Positions 32,395-40,047 of a stretch of DNA of 40,047 bases are shown piece by piece. The stretch comes from Nitrospirota bacterium (GTDB taxonomy: Bacteria > Nitrospirota > Thermodesulfovibrionia > Thermodesulfovibrionales > Magnetobacteriaceae). The DNA lies in assembly GCA_015233245.1 (NCBI GenBank), contig JADFYB010000011.1, positions 1-40,047 of the forward strand, read 5' to 3'. Within the stretch, counting starts at the first letter, position 1. Every line of letters begins with the position of its first letter. The notes under the pieces are model-generated. The model searched no databases and was not told where the DNA came from. It worked only from the letters and a program-made list of their open reading frames with translations. Both the position numbers and the translations under genes were made by a program.

Positions 32395-35300
32395 ATGGGG
32401 ATTACCTACGAGTTCAGAACTGATAAGGGTGTTTTATTAACAGCAGGGCCGCCTGAAGAACAAGGCACCGGAGACGATTCGTTTATATATATAAAACTGC
32501 AGGTTTCATCTCAAAGTAAAAAGTCATCTGTTATTTTACCTGATGTTTTACACTGGGGATTGACAAGGGATGAAAAGGGCAAATGGAATATCCCTGAGGT
32601 GGAATTGTGGCCTGAGGGTTCTCTTAATGTAACAGGTTCAGCACTTCAATCCCCTTTTAAAACTCGCCATGATGATGACTGCAGAGTTAATGAACTGCTG
32701 TTAAAAGTTAAAAAAGATACTCCTTATAAGATAATTGAGTTTGTGCTGTATTTTTCCCATAATAACTCGTGGGATAATAATGGTGGGAAAAACTTCAAAA
32801 TCAAAATCAGGGATTTTATTGTAAATAAATCTAAAGAAAAAGACTCATCATCAGAAGTTCTCCGGCAATTTCCGGCATTTCCCATGGAAACTGACGGTTT
32901 TACCTTTAATTTGCCTCCATTTGGCATTTTATACGCATCTTTAGATAAGTCATCGTCCCAAATACTGCTCAGCCTCAGCTCCGATGTTGCGCCGCCATTA
33001 ATTCTCCACTGGGGAGTTTCAGAAAGAGGAGGAGGGAAATGGCAAATCCCCACAGAGTATGAAGTCACTGAGAGAAATACTTTAATAAAAAACGGTTCTC
33101 TCGAAAATGAACTCGTTGAAAGAAACGGACGTTTTTCTTTAACTATAAAATTTTCCGCTGATACCGCTCCGGTCTGCATTCTGTTTGTTCTTTTCAAACC
33201 CGACAAAGGTGTATGGATAAAAAACGGACGTGAAGACTTTAAAATACAACTTAAAGAGGTTCAGCCGCTTAGTGACACTGACCACACTGATGTTATAGAT
33301 GAAATTGTGTCTAAAGAAACCGGCCCTCAGTCGTGGACCCTAATGCACAGATTTAACTTGTGCCATAATTTCTGCGAGAGAATGTCTGACGACAGAAACG
33401 GTTTGTACCTTATGTATATATGGCTTAGGTACTCAGCTCTCAGGCAGCTTGACTGGCAGAGAAACTATAACACGCAGCCGCGGGAGCTTAGCCATGCTCT
33501 TGACAGACTGTGTCTTAAGCTTGCATCAATATACGCAGACAGTCCGTCAGTCAGACATATAATACCCATGATACTTTCAAACATTGGCCCGGGCGGCGAT
33601 GGTCAGCGAATACGTGACGAAATTCTCAATATCATGCACAGAAACAAATTAAAAGAAGTTAACCACACCTTCATAGAACAGTGGCATCAGAAGCTTCACA
33701 ATAACGCAACAGCTGATGATATTGTCATCTGTAAGGCCTACATAGAATTTCAGCGATCAAACGGCAGCCTTGATGTGTTTTACTCTGTGTTAAACTCAAT
33801 GGGAGTAACCAGAGAGCGCCTCATGGGTTTTGAACGCCCCATTAAAAACGACCCAGAGTTTATACCACATCTGCGGGATGTCCTGATAAGGGATTTTGAA
33901 CACTACCTTAAGATACTTAACTCCGTGCATAAAGGGGTAGATCTCGAAAGATGCCGTGATTCAGTCTCATACATATTTGGAGACGATGTGATGGGAGCCC
34001 TGAGATTTATTGTTGAAAATAAAGACAGCATGGACATCACTGTGGTTACAAGGCTTTTTACCACAATAAAGTGGATACGTCAGCGTATCAGAGGCATTAT
34101 CGTTTCAGAGCGTGACCTTGGGCGGCTTAAGGACTTATTATTTTTGGACTTATCCCTGATGGAATACCTGCGGGTGTTGACAGAGAGAAATCTTCATGCC
34201 AATCTGGGCGGACACACGTTGCTTGAGCTTGTGGATTTGTCTTTAGAAAACTTACTGCTAACTGATTTGCCTCCCGTTGAAAAGGCAAATTCATCCCATG
34301 ATATCAGGGTTGAAATACAAAACTGCATTAATCATATCAGAAAGATTAACTCTGTGGAGGGCACCGAATGGGTGCTGAGCTCACTGTCTGTGGTGGAAAG
34401 AATAGAGAGGTTTGTAGGCTTGTTTGTTGATTTTTATTATAGCGCATTCCAGGCGCGGGCTGAGCATTTAGGTAACAGGTTTAATGCAGCTCCATGGAGT
34501 GTCACTATGTTTACAGAGGAGGTGTTGAGGGGGCAGTTTCACTTCGTTGTCTCTCTTTTACTAAGATACCTCAACCGGCTGCTCAGGACTGAAGCAGGGC
34601 TTAGAAGGTGGCAGGTACTTAGTCCGTTTGAAGCCTCAGGCATAGTGGAGCTATATCATACTCTCAAGGAAACAGAGGGCAGAGAGTTTACACTAAAGAC
34701 TGTGATAATAACTGAGAAAGTCTCAGGGGATGAGGATATTCCAGCCGGAGTGACCGCTGTAATATCAGAGGAGATGGCTGACATAGTTTCTCATGTGTCA
34801 GTCAGGGCAAGGAACGAACGAATTCTCTTTGCCACCTGTTTTAGCGACGAAATCTTATCCCACTTAAAATCATTAAAGGGCAAGTACATTTCCCTGTTTA
34901 TTAATTCACAGGGAGAGGTTGTTGTAAACGAACTGGAAAAACCAACCGATACAGTTGAAAATAAAAAGCAAACTTCAGTTACACCGTCAAAGAGCAAGAA
35001 AAGAGCGGCTAAACCATGTGATGCTGCCGATGTAATCAGTGCAGGTGAGTTTACTAAATTGTGTGTCGGCGGAAAGTCTCTAAATCTGGTGAAACTCAAC
35101 AATAAGCTTCCTGGCTGGATAAATCTGCCTGAGTCAGCTGCTATCCCATTTGGTGTTTTTGACAAGGTGCTTGCCCATCCTTTAAATGAAAAGGTACATG
35201 AAAAGTATAAGCTATTAATAGATGATCTAAATAACACCGTAAGTGAAATACACGCTGAAAAGGTGTCTGCAATCTTATCAAGCCTTCAATTAACTGTGAT

Positions 35301-36003
35301 GTCTTTGACGCTTCCTGATGATTTCCTGTCATTACTGACAACAGTGCTTCAGTCATCGGGGCTTCTTGCAGTGAAAAACGGCTCAGACACAGAAATGTTT
35401 GCCATCTGCATAAAGCAAGTTTGGGCCTCGGTGTGGAATACCCGTGCGTATTATAACAGAAAAAAAATGATGCTTGACGGACACATAGACATGGCCGTGC
35501 TGATACAGAGAGTTATAGAGGCAGATTATGCGTTTGTAATCCACACGGTAAACCCGGTGACGAGAGATACTGAGGAGATGTTTGCCGAGGTAGTTCTTGG
35601 TCTTGGGGAGACTATAGTGGGTAACTATCCTGGCAGGGCATTGAGTTTTACCTGTAAAAAATCCATAGGAGTACCGGTGGTGTTATCATATCCTGGTAAA
35701 AGTGTTGGGCTTTACGGAGGCGGATTAATTTTCCGGTCCGACTCTAACGCAGAGGATTTGGAAAACTACGCCGGAGCCGGACTTTATGACAGCATCATAA
35801 CGCCTCAACCCAGATGTGTCCCTCTTGACTATTCAACAGAGCCGCTTTTGTGGGATGAAAACCTCAGAAACGATACACTTCTTTCCATAGCCGATATAGG
35901 AAAAGCTGTTGAAGAGGCCCTTGGCGCTCCACAGGACATTGAGGGGGTTTGCTCCGGTGGAAGATTCTACGTGGTACAAAGCCGTCCTCAGGTGGGAATT
36001 TAG
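32395..36003 (+). CDS. Alpha-glucan, water dikinase (GWD) with two CBM45-like domains
   Basis: 1202 residues. Two N-terminal repeats with the CBM45-type starch-binding signature: LHWGLTRDEKGKWNIP (from about 52) and LHWGVSERGGGKWQIP (from about 204). Next is a long helical region (HRFNLCHNFCERM, IEQWHQKLHNNATADDIV), the phosphohistidine domain with His800 in IVSHVSVRARN and FATCF, a Lys/Ser-rich linker (about 850-880), and the C-terminal ATP-binding PPDK_N-like domain (GGKSLNLVKL; FRSDSNAEDLENYAGAG from 1113). These motifs are those of plant GWD, which uses ATP and water to phosphorylate C6 of glucosyl units (EC 2.7.9.4). In this host the target is probably glycogen-like polyglucan (inference). 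Plant GWD1 is about 1400 residues. Confidence 0.9.
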   Translation: MGITYEFRTDKGVLLTAGPPEEQGTGDDSFIYIKLQVSSQSKKSSVILPDVLHWGLTRDEKGKWNIPEVELWPEGSLNVTGSALQSPFKTRHDDDCRVNELLLKVKKDTPYKIIEFVLYFSHNNSWDNNGGKNFKIKIRDFIVNKSKEKDSSSEVLRQFPAFPMETDGFTFNLPPFGILYASLDKSSSQILLSLSSDVAPPLILHWGVSERGGGKWQIPTEYEVTERNTLIKNGSLENELVERNGRFSLTIKFSADTAPVCILFVLFKPDKGVWIKNGREDFKIQLKEVQPLSDTDHTDVIDEIVSKETGPQSWTLMHRFNLCHNFCERMSDDRNGLYLMYIWLRYSALRQLDWQRNYNTQPRELSHALDRLCLKLASIYADSPSVRHIIPMILSNIGPGGDGQRIRDEILNIMHRNKLKEVNHTFIEQWHQKLHNNATADDIVICKAYIEFQRSNGSLDVFYSVLNSMGVTRERLMGFERPIKNDPEFIPHLRDVLIRDFEHYLKILNSVHKGVDLERCRDSVSYIFGDDVMGALRFIVENKDSMDITVVTRLFTTIKWIRQRIRGIIVSERDLGRLKDLLFLDLSLMEYLRVLTERNLHANLGGHTLLELVDLSLENLLLTDLPPVEKANSSHDIRVEIQNCINHIRKINSVEGTEWVLSSLSVVERIERFVGLFVDFYYSAFQARAEHLGNRFNAAPWSVTMFTEEVLRGQFHFVVSLLLRYLNRLLRTEAGLRRWQVLSPFEASGIVELYHTLKETEGREFTLKTVIITEKVSGDEDIPAGVTAVISEEMADIVSHVSVRARNERILFATCFSDEILSHLKSLKGKYISLFINSQGEVVVNELEKPTDTVENKKQTSVTPSKSKKRAAKPCDAADVISAGEFTKLCVGGKSLNLVKLNNKLPGWINLPESAAIPFGVFDKVLAHPLNEKVHEKYKLLIDDLNNTVSEIHAEKVSAILSSLQLTVMSLTLPDDFLSLLTTVLQSSGLLAVKNGSDTEMFAICIKQVWASVWNTRAYYNRKKMMLDGHIDMAVLIQRVIEADYAFVIHTVNPVTRDTEEMFAEVVLGLGETIVGNYPGRALSFTCKKSIGVPVVLSYPGKSVGLYGGGLIFRSDSNAEDLENYAGAGLYDSIITPQPRCVPLDYSTEPLLWDENLRNDTLLSIADIGKAVEEALGAPQDIEGVCSGGRFYVVQSRPQVGI

Positions 36004-36179
36004 ATTTTATAATTTACCATATCTCTAAAACAACTACCACAAGATGAAAAATGTCTTAAAGTGAAGTTTTTTACCATATGAGTTTTACTTAATTCTGAAC
36101 ATTCATATTTCAAGCATAAGATCATTTTAGTCAGTTTTCTTAAACATCATGTCTGTGGTAGCATAAGAGAAGGGAAAAT

Positions 36180-37808
36180 ATGGCAACAAATGTTGAAAGC
36201 AAATGGAAAAAAGGTGACGAAATTATAAGACGTTATGAGGTTATTGACATTAAAGCCGGCGGCATGGGGATTGTCTATATTTGCTATGACCGCAGATTTA
36301 AGAAAAAGGTTGCCCTAAAAACCCTTCAACAACAGTATCTAAACAGCAAAACTCTCAGTGCGCGGTTTATGTGGGAGGCTGAGACGTGGGTGCGGCTTGA
36401 AAAGCATCAAAATATAGTGCAGGCAGAGTATGTTACAAAAATAGAGGATTTGCCGTTTATCTGCCTTGAGTACATAGAGGGGAGCGAAAAGTACGGGGCT
36501 GAACTAAAGGGTTGGATAAGAAAAGGCGGTATAGATTTGCCCGGCAGCATCAACTTTGCCCTGCAGTTTTGTAATGGCATGGTACATGCCTCCGTTAAGT
36601 TTAAAGAGATGAGGCGACCGTTTATTTACAGGGATGTAAAACCCGCCAACATTATGGTTACAGCAGATAAAACGGTAAAGATAACGGATTTCGGCCTTGT
36701 AAAACTTGCATTGGAGCCTGAGGCTAAAGCGGACAAAAAACGCACAAATAATGACGAGCTGGATGATTTTGCTATGACTCAAACCGGTACAATTGTTGGC
36801 ACTCCTTACTACATGTCACCTGAGCAGTGGCTAAATAAGGAGTTGGATGAAAGAGCTGACATTTATGCGTTTGGCTGCGTTTTTTATGAAATGATTACTG
36901 GCGCCCCCCCATTTTCAGCAAAAAACCTGGATGACATAAAAGAACTCCACCTAAGAGCAACCCCAAAGCCTATCCCTGATTTACCAGGCAAACTTACAGC
37001 TCTAATAGGCACCTGTCTTAAGAAAGACAGAGAAAAAAGATATAGCAATTTCAGCGTTATACGGGACGAACTCAACGACATGTATCAGTCCTTTACTGGT
37101 TCAAGGGTGTATCAGGATGACAACTCAGACACCATGAAATCATGGGAGCTTATTAATAAAGGCATATCTCTGTTTAATCTAAAATTCTATAACGAGGCGC
37201 TAGAGTGTTTTAATGCGGCGTTGAAACTTAAAGCCTCAAATCCAGATGCTTACAGAAGCCGCGGTAGCACATTCCACGCACTAGGGCGGTATGATGAGGC
37301 GATAAGCGATTTTAAGGACTCAATACGATTAAACCCAAAATCTGCCGAGACGTATTATAATCGTGGTGTTACTTTTTTTGCCGCAGGCCGAAGTGAAAAA
37401 GCCGTGGATGACTACACAAAAGCAATAGAACTTGATGAAAACTATGCCGAGGCGTACTTTAACCGAGGTGTTGTTTTAAGAAAACTTGGCAAATTAGACG
37501 AGGCCATAGAGGACTATGGGCAAGCCATACGTGTAAAACCAGACTATGTTAAGGCTTACCAAAGCCGTGGAAATGCGCACTTTGCCACTGGTAACTACGA
37601 GGAGGCGGCAGCAGATTATAAAAAAGCTTATAAATTAAACAGAACTTCGCTGGATGCCCTCTTCAATCTAGCCCTTACCTGCGAATATCTTGGGAAAACT
37701 GAGAATGCTTTGCTATATTGGAAACTTTTTCTGTCTGAGACAAAAAACTCCCCACAGCATAGTGCTAAGGCAGACACTGCCAGGGCTCACATCAAATCTC
37801 TCTCATAA
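36180..37808 (+). CDS. Serine/threonine protein kinase with C-terminal TPR repeats
   Basis: 542 residues. The kinase domain (about 18-305) has a short Gly-rich loop AGGMGIV (26-32), Lys47 (VALKTL), the catalytic loop YRDVKPANIMV (Asp152; Tyr replaces the His of HRD), DFG at 170-172, and GTIVGTPYYMSPEQW. Residues about 318-540 carry six TPRs (for example AYRSRGSTFHALGRYDEAIS, TYYNRGVTFFAAGRSEKAVD, AYFNRGVVLRKLGKLDEAIE). There is no membrane helix, so it is cytoplasmic. The TPRs should recruit partners. The gap 36004-36179 before it shows no clear element. A link to the upstream glucan dikinase is only positional. Confidence 0.93.
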   Translation: MATNVESKWKKGDEIIRRYEVIDIKAGGMGIVYICYDRRFKKKVALKTLQQQYLNSKTLSARFMWEAETWVRLEKHQNIVQAEYVTKIEDLPFICLEYIEGSEKYGAELKGWIRKGGIDLPGSINFALQFCNGMVHASVKFKEMRRPFIYRDVKPANIMVTADKTVKITDFGLVKLALEPEAKADKKRTNNDELDDFAMTQTGTIVGTPYYMSPEQWLNKELDERADIYAFGCVFYEMITGAPPFSAKNLDDIKELHLRATPKPIPDLPGKLTALIGTCLKKDREKRYSNFSVIRDELNDMYQSFTGSRVYQDDNSDTMKSWELINKGISLFNLKFYNEALECFNAALKLKASNPDAYRSRGSTFHALGRYDEAISDFKDSIRLNPKSAETYYNRGVTFFAAGRSEKAVDDYTKAIELDENYAEAYFNRGVVLRKLGKLDEAIEDYGQAIRVKPDYVKAYQSRGNAHFATGNYEEAAADYKKAYKLNRTSLDALFNLALTCEYLGKTENALLYWKLFLSETKNSPQHSAKADTARAHIKSLS

Positions 37809-37830
37809 AAACCACTTCTTAGGCGTTTTG

Positions 37831-37839
37831 TGTTATAAT
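37831..37839 (+). promoter_or_regulatory. Extended -10 promoter for the FmdB gene
   Basis: TGTTATAAT has the TGn extension plus a perfect TATAAT (37834-37839), 45 bases before the ATG. The -35 is weak, as is usual for extended -10 promoters. Confidence 0.5.
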
Positions 37840-37884
37840 GTGTTTTGTGAGTGAAAAAATGTGCCTTTTCAGGAGGTTGTTTAA

Positions 37885-38223
37885 ATGCCGATGTACGAGT
37901 ATGAATGTTTACAGTGCAAGGATATTTTTGAGGTAATTCAAAAATTCAGCGACTCACCCATGACAACCTGTAATAAATGTGGCGGAGAGCTTAGGAAACT
38001 AATATCTAACACTGCTTTTGTGTTAAAGGGAGAGGGGTGGTATGTGACAGATTATCCCTCTAAGGACAGAAAAGCTGCGCTGAAAAAAGAAAAACCTGGC
38101 CTCTCATCTAAAGATGCCTCAGGTTCCGGAGACAGTTCAAAGTCAGAGACTTCAGCTAAAACAGAAACCGCATCTAAAGATACCTCAAGCTCTACCGACA
38201 CTGCAAAGACCGTTTGTAAATAA
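37885..38223 (+). CDS. FmdB-family zinc ribbon protein
   Basis: 112 residues; AGGAGG lies 8 bases upstream of the ATG. The N-terminal 45 residues are the FmdB/CxxC_CxxC_SSSS zinc ribbon: MPMYEYECLQC with C8 and C11, then CNKCGG with C29 and C32, followed by the conserved FVLKGEGWYVTDYPSK. The last 50 residues are a disordered Lys/Ser/Asp-rich tail. Members are putative regulators of unknown target. It converges on the fused heptosyltransferase gene with a 13-base gap. Confidence 0.9.
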   Translation: MPMYEYECLQCKDIFEVIQKFSDSPMTTCNKCGGELRKLISNTAFVLKGEGWYVTDYPSKDRKAALKKEKPGLSSKDASGSGDSSKSETSAKTETASKDTSSSTDTAKTVCK

Positions 38224-38236
38224 ACAAATGGCTGTA

Positions 38237-39760
38237 TCACAATATATTGTGGAGTTCTTGCAAAGATGAAATCATTTGTATGTTTGGCACTGTAGGAGGA
38301 TATTTTTTAGATTCCATATATATGGGTGTGGCGCCTGCGGAAAGTCCAACGTTAATATCAGCGTCTTTATCGCCAACCATGAAAGAGTTTTTTAAATCAA
38401 TCTTGAAATCAGTGCGTGCCTTATAAAGCATTCCCGGTGAGGGTTTTCTGCAAGCGCATTTGTCAGCGCTGATATGCTTACAGTAATAGAAACCGTCAAA
38501 ACCGTATTTTTCGATAAATAAGGTATTTATTTTGTTTACGAATGCCTCATTAACAATACCGCGTGCAATGCCGGATTGATTTGTGACTCCTATCAGCAAG
38601 TAGCCGTTGTCCTTAAATTTAATAAGGTCTTCACAGCCTTCAAACGGTTTAAAATCCTTAAAGTCATTCAAATAGTGGGCATCTTCACAGATTGTTCCAT
38701 CACGGTCAAAAAAAACGGCTTTTCTTGTACACAGAATGTTTTTTAATGCTTCACTTACCTGTTCAGGCGTTATGGAGGTCATACACTTAAGGTGGCCATG
38801 TGGGCAGGTGCGTTTAAAACACGGTGAACAATCAAGTGAGTTATGCAGAACTTTAGACGGAAAGCTGAATTGGCAGTCTTTGGGTATCTCAGGAGGACCT
38901 GTAAGCTCAAAAGATGTGGAGCCAAATATTGCAACTAATGGTGTTGCCGTAGCATAGGCAATGTGCATGGGGCCTGAGTCATTGGTTATAACGGCGTCAC
39001 ACTCTGAGATAAGAGCGCATAACTGCCTCAGACTGGTTTTTCCGGTTAAGTCCATACACGTACTTTCTGTGACAATGTCTTTCAATGAATCAACAGGGAG
39101 TTTGTTTGCAGTGTCGGTTCCAAAGATAACCACAGAACCGTTAAGCTCAGTCGCTATGTATTTAATCACTGAGAGGTAATTATTCGCAGGCCAACACTTT
39201 GCTGAGCCATAAGCAGCCTGAGGATTAATCCCGATAACAGGGCGCTTAAGTGGCCGAAGGGTTTCCCTTGCCGATAGTCTTTCAGCCAGTGTCAGATATA
39301 TCCAAGGCAGCCTGTACGGAGCAACAATTCCGGCCTCTCTGAGCAGATTTAAATAGTACGACACGTGATGAAGTTTGAGTGTCTGCTTATTTATCGGAAT
39401 TCTCTGTGTAAGAAGCAAACCTCTTGCATCTCTGTCATAACCAATTCTTTTTTTAATTCCGGCTAAAAACGTGATAAGCGCTGCATCGAATGCGTTTTGA
39501 AACAGGATCGCTTCATCGAATTTCTCAGCTCGTAACATGGATGAAAGTCTAAGCTTACCGAGGAGTTGTTCATAAGCTTTAGTGTAACTAATCAGAGCGT
39601 CAACATTTGGATCATTTTCAAAAAGAGGCAGTACAGATTCCTTTGCAAACACGGTTATACGGTCGTCTTTATAGGCATTTCGTAAAGCTCTTAGCGCAGG
39701 GAGCGTCATCACAGCATCCCCAACCCAATTAACCTCTCTTAGAAGAATTTTTGAAGCCAT
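38237..39760 (-). CDS. Fused ADP-heptose:LPS heptosyltransferase and heptose-bisphosphate phosphatase (WaaF-GmhB)
   Basis: About 507 residues from the ATG at 39760; a TTG at 39775 would add five. Residues 1-343 are a GT9 heptosyltransferase II: LLREVNWVGDAVMTLPALRA, GINPQAAYGSAKCWP, ITNDSGPMHIAYATATPLVAIFG and the Cys-rich DCSPCFKRTCPHGHLKC. From about 345 a HAD-IIIA phosphatase follows: AVFFDRDGTI, GVTNQSGIARG, a zinc loop YYCKHISADKCACRKPSPGM and MVGDKDADINVG, as in GmhB, which removes the C7 phosphate of heptose-1,7-bisphosphate. The chain joins a step of ADP-heptose synthesis to heptose transfer. No ribosome site is evident before either start. Confidence 0.92.
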   Translation of the reverse strand: MASKILLREVNWVGDAVMTLPALRALRNAYKDDRITVFAKESVLPLFENDPNVDALISYTKAYEQLLGKLRLSSMLRAEKFDEAILFQNAFDAALITFLAGIKKRIGYDRDARGLLLTQRIPINKQTLKLHHVSYYLNLLREAGIVAPYRLPWIYLTLAERLSARETLRPLKRPVIGINPQAAYGSAKCWPANNYLSVIKYIATELNGSVVIFGTDTANKLPVDSLKDIVTESTCMDLTGKTSLRQLCALISECDAVITNDSGPMHIAYATATPLVAIFGSTSFELTGPPEIPKDCQFSFPSKVLHNSLDCSPCFKRTCPHGHLKCMTSITPEQVSEALKNILCTRKAVFFDRDGTICEDAHYLNDFKDFKPFEGCEDLIKFKDNGYLLIGVTNQSGIARGIVNEAFVNKINTLFIEKYGFDGFYYCKHISADKCACRKPSPGMLYKARTDFKIDLKNSFMVGDKDADINVGLSAGATPIYMESKKYPPTVPNIQMISSLQELHNIL

Positions 39761-39808
39761 AGACAATTTTAACAATTACTGCATGATAAAAGGAAATTTG
39801 AGCTAAAA

Positions 39809-39845
39809 CAAATAAGGGAAAGACCGGCACTCTTTCCCTTATTTG
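39809..39845 (-). terminator. Intrinsic terminator of the Hsp20 gene
   Basis: A perfect 15-base-pair stem (39809-39823 with 39831-39845) and a 7-base loop. Read on the minus strand it is followed by TTTT, 18 bases after the Hsp20 stop codon. Confidence 0.8.
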
Positions 39846-39862
39846 TTTCCTTTGGTCAGATG

Positions 39863-40047
39863 TCAGGCGGCTGTTTTGATCTCTATTTTTCTTGTCTTCA
39901 CCTCATCCACCTTTGGTAGCACGAGGTTTAGCACTCCGTTTTGAAGCTTTGCTTCAATCTTGTCTTTTTGTATCTGGTCTGAAAGTGTAAAACTCCTTTC
40001 ATAGTCGCCCACTTTGTACTCGGCGTATGAGAGTTTATAGCCCTCTG
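39863..40047 (-). CDS. Hsp20/alpha-crystallin small heat-shock protein, C-terminal part
   Basis: Only the last 60 or so residues lie in the window; the gene enters from the right edge and stops at 39865-39863. Visible sequence: KLSYAEYKVGDYERSFTLSD, then DKIEAKLQNGVLNLVLPKVD and KTRKIEIKTAA. The GVLNLVLPK block is the signature end of the alpha-crystallin domain, and KIEIK is the conserved tail of bacterial class A Hsp20. It is an ATP-independent chaperone holding unfolding proteins. A strong terminator follows, separating it from the WaaF-GmhB gene. Confidence 0.92.
   Translation of the reverse strand, partial: EGYKLSYAEYKVGDYERSFTLSDQIQKDKIEAKLQNGVLNLVLPKVDEVKTRKIEIKTAA

Noticed and set aside
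32724-33206. 160-residue minus-strand frame
   Set aside because: It is the antisense shadow of the glucan dikinase gene, with no start signal and no recognisable domain.

Overview
The window reads as chromosomal DNA of a Gram-negative bacterium. It carries heptosyltransferase, heptose-phosphatase and flippase genes for surface glycans, and the conserved SRP RNA-dnaX-ybaB-recR block. The mix of multidomain sensors, a hybrid kinase, BTAD/MalT-type regulators, a long-form HflX and a plant-like glucan water dikinase suggests a Nitrospirota or deltaproteobacterial-type lineage. That placement is an inference from gene content; no rRNA or tRNA is visible to settle it.

Layout. 0-9.5 kb: a rearranged gene scrap, then hflX (minus), a DNA alkylation-repair gene (plus), an AI-2E-family permease, a Crp/Fnr-type regulator and a regulator/hydrolase cluster (all minus). 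The large MalT-like/BTAD regulator is split by a frameshift, and the hydrolase upstream of it has Cys where the family has its Ser nucleophile. 9.5-12.6 kb: a small coiled-coil membrane protein with a predicted leaderless promoter, SRP RNA, dnaX, ybaB and recR. 12.7-18.3 kb: an Rpn-type nuclease/transposase, two tandem CheY-like receivers (plus), an EcsC-like protein and a six-part hybrid histidine kinase (minus).

18.5-30.3 kb is a surface-glycan region. On the plus strand are a B12-binding radical SAM protein, a GT2 glycosyltransferase, a methyltransferase and a large membrane protein. On the minus strand are a TMTC-like TPR glycosyltransferase, a flippase and a GT9 heptosyltransferase, interrupted by a lone SIR2 protein, a truncated Bro-N gene and a REP-associated tyrosine transposase (RAYT) whose own reading frame contains REP palindromes.

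30.3-31.7 kb looks like a phage-derived control module: an HTH/ORF6C-like repressor, a promoter with two matching palindromic operators, one of which also looks like a terminator, and an excisionase-type HTH protein. 31.7-40 kb holds a HAMP-like membrane protein, a 1202-residue alpha-glucan water dikinase with two CBM45-like repeats, a Ser/Thr kinase with TPRs, an FmdB zinc ribbon, a fused heptosyltransferase-GmhB protein and the end of an Hsp20 gene.

No CRISPR array, intact insertion sequence, rRNA or tRNA gene was seen. The strongest candidates for something new are the operator/attenuator module at 31.04-31.12 kb, the REPs nested inside the RAYT gene, the Cys-type hydrolase with its repeat-flanked divergent promoter region, and the apparent ATA start of hflX.
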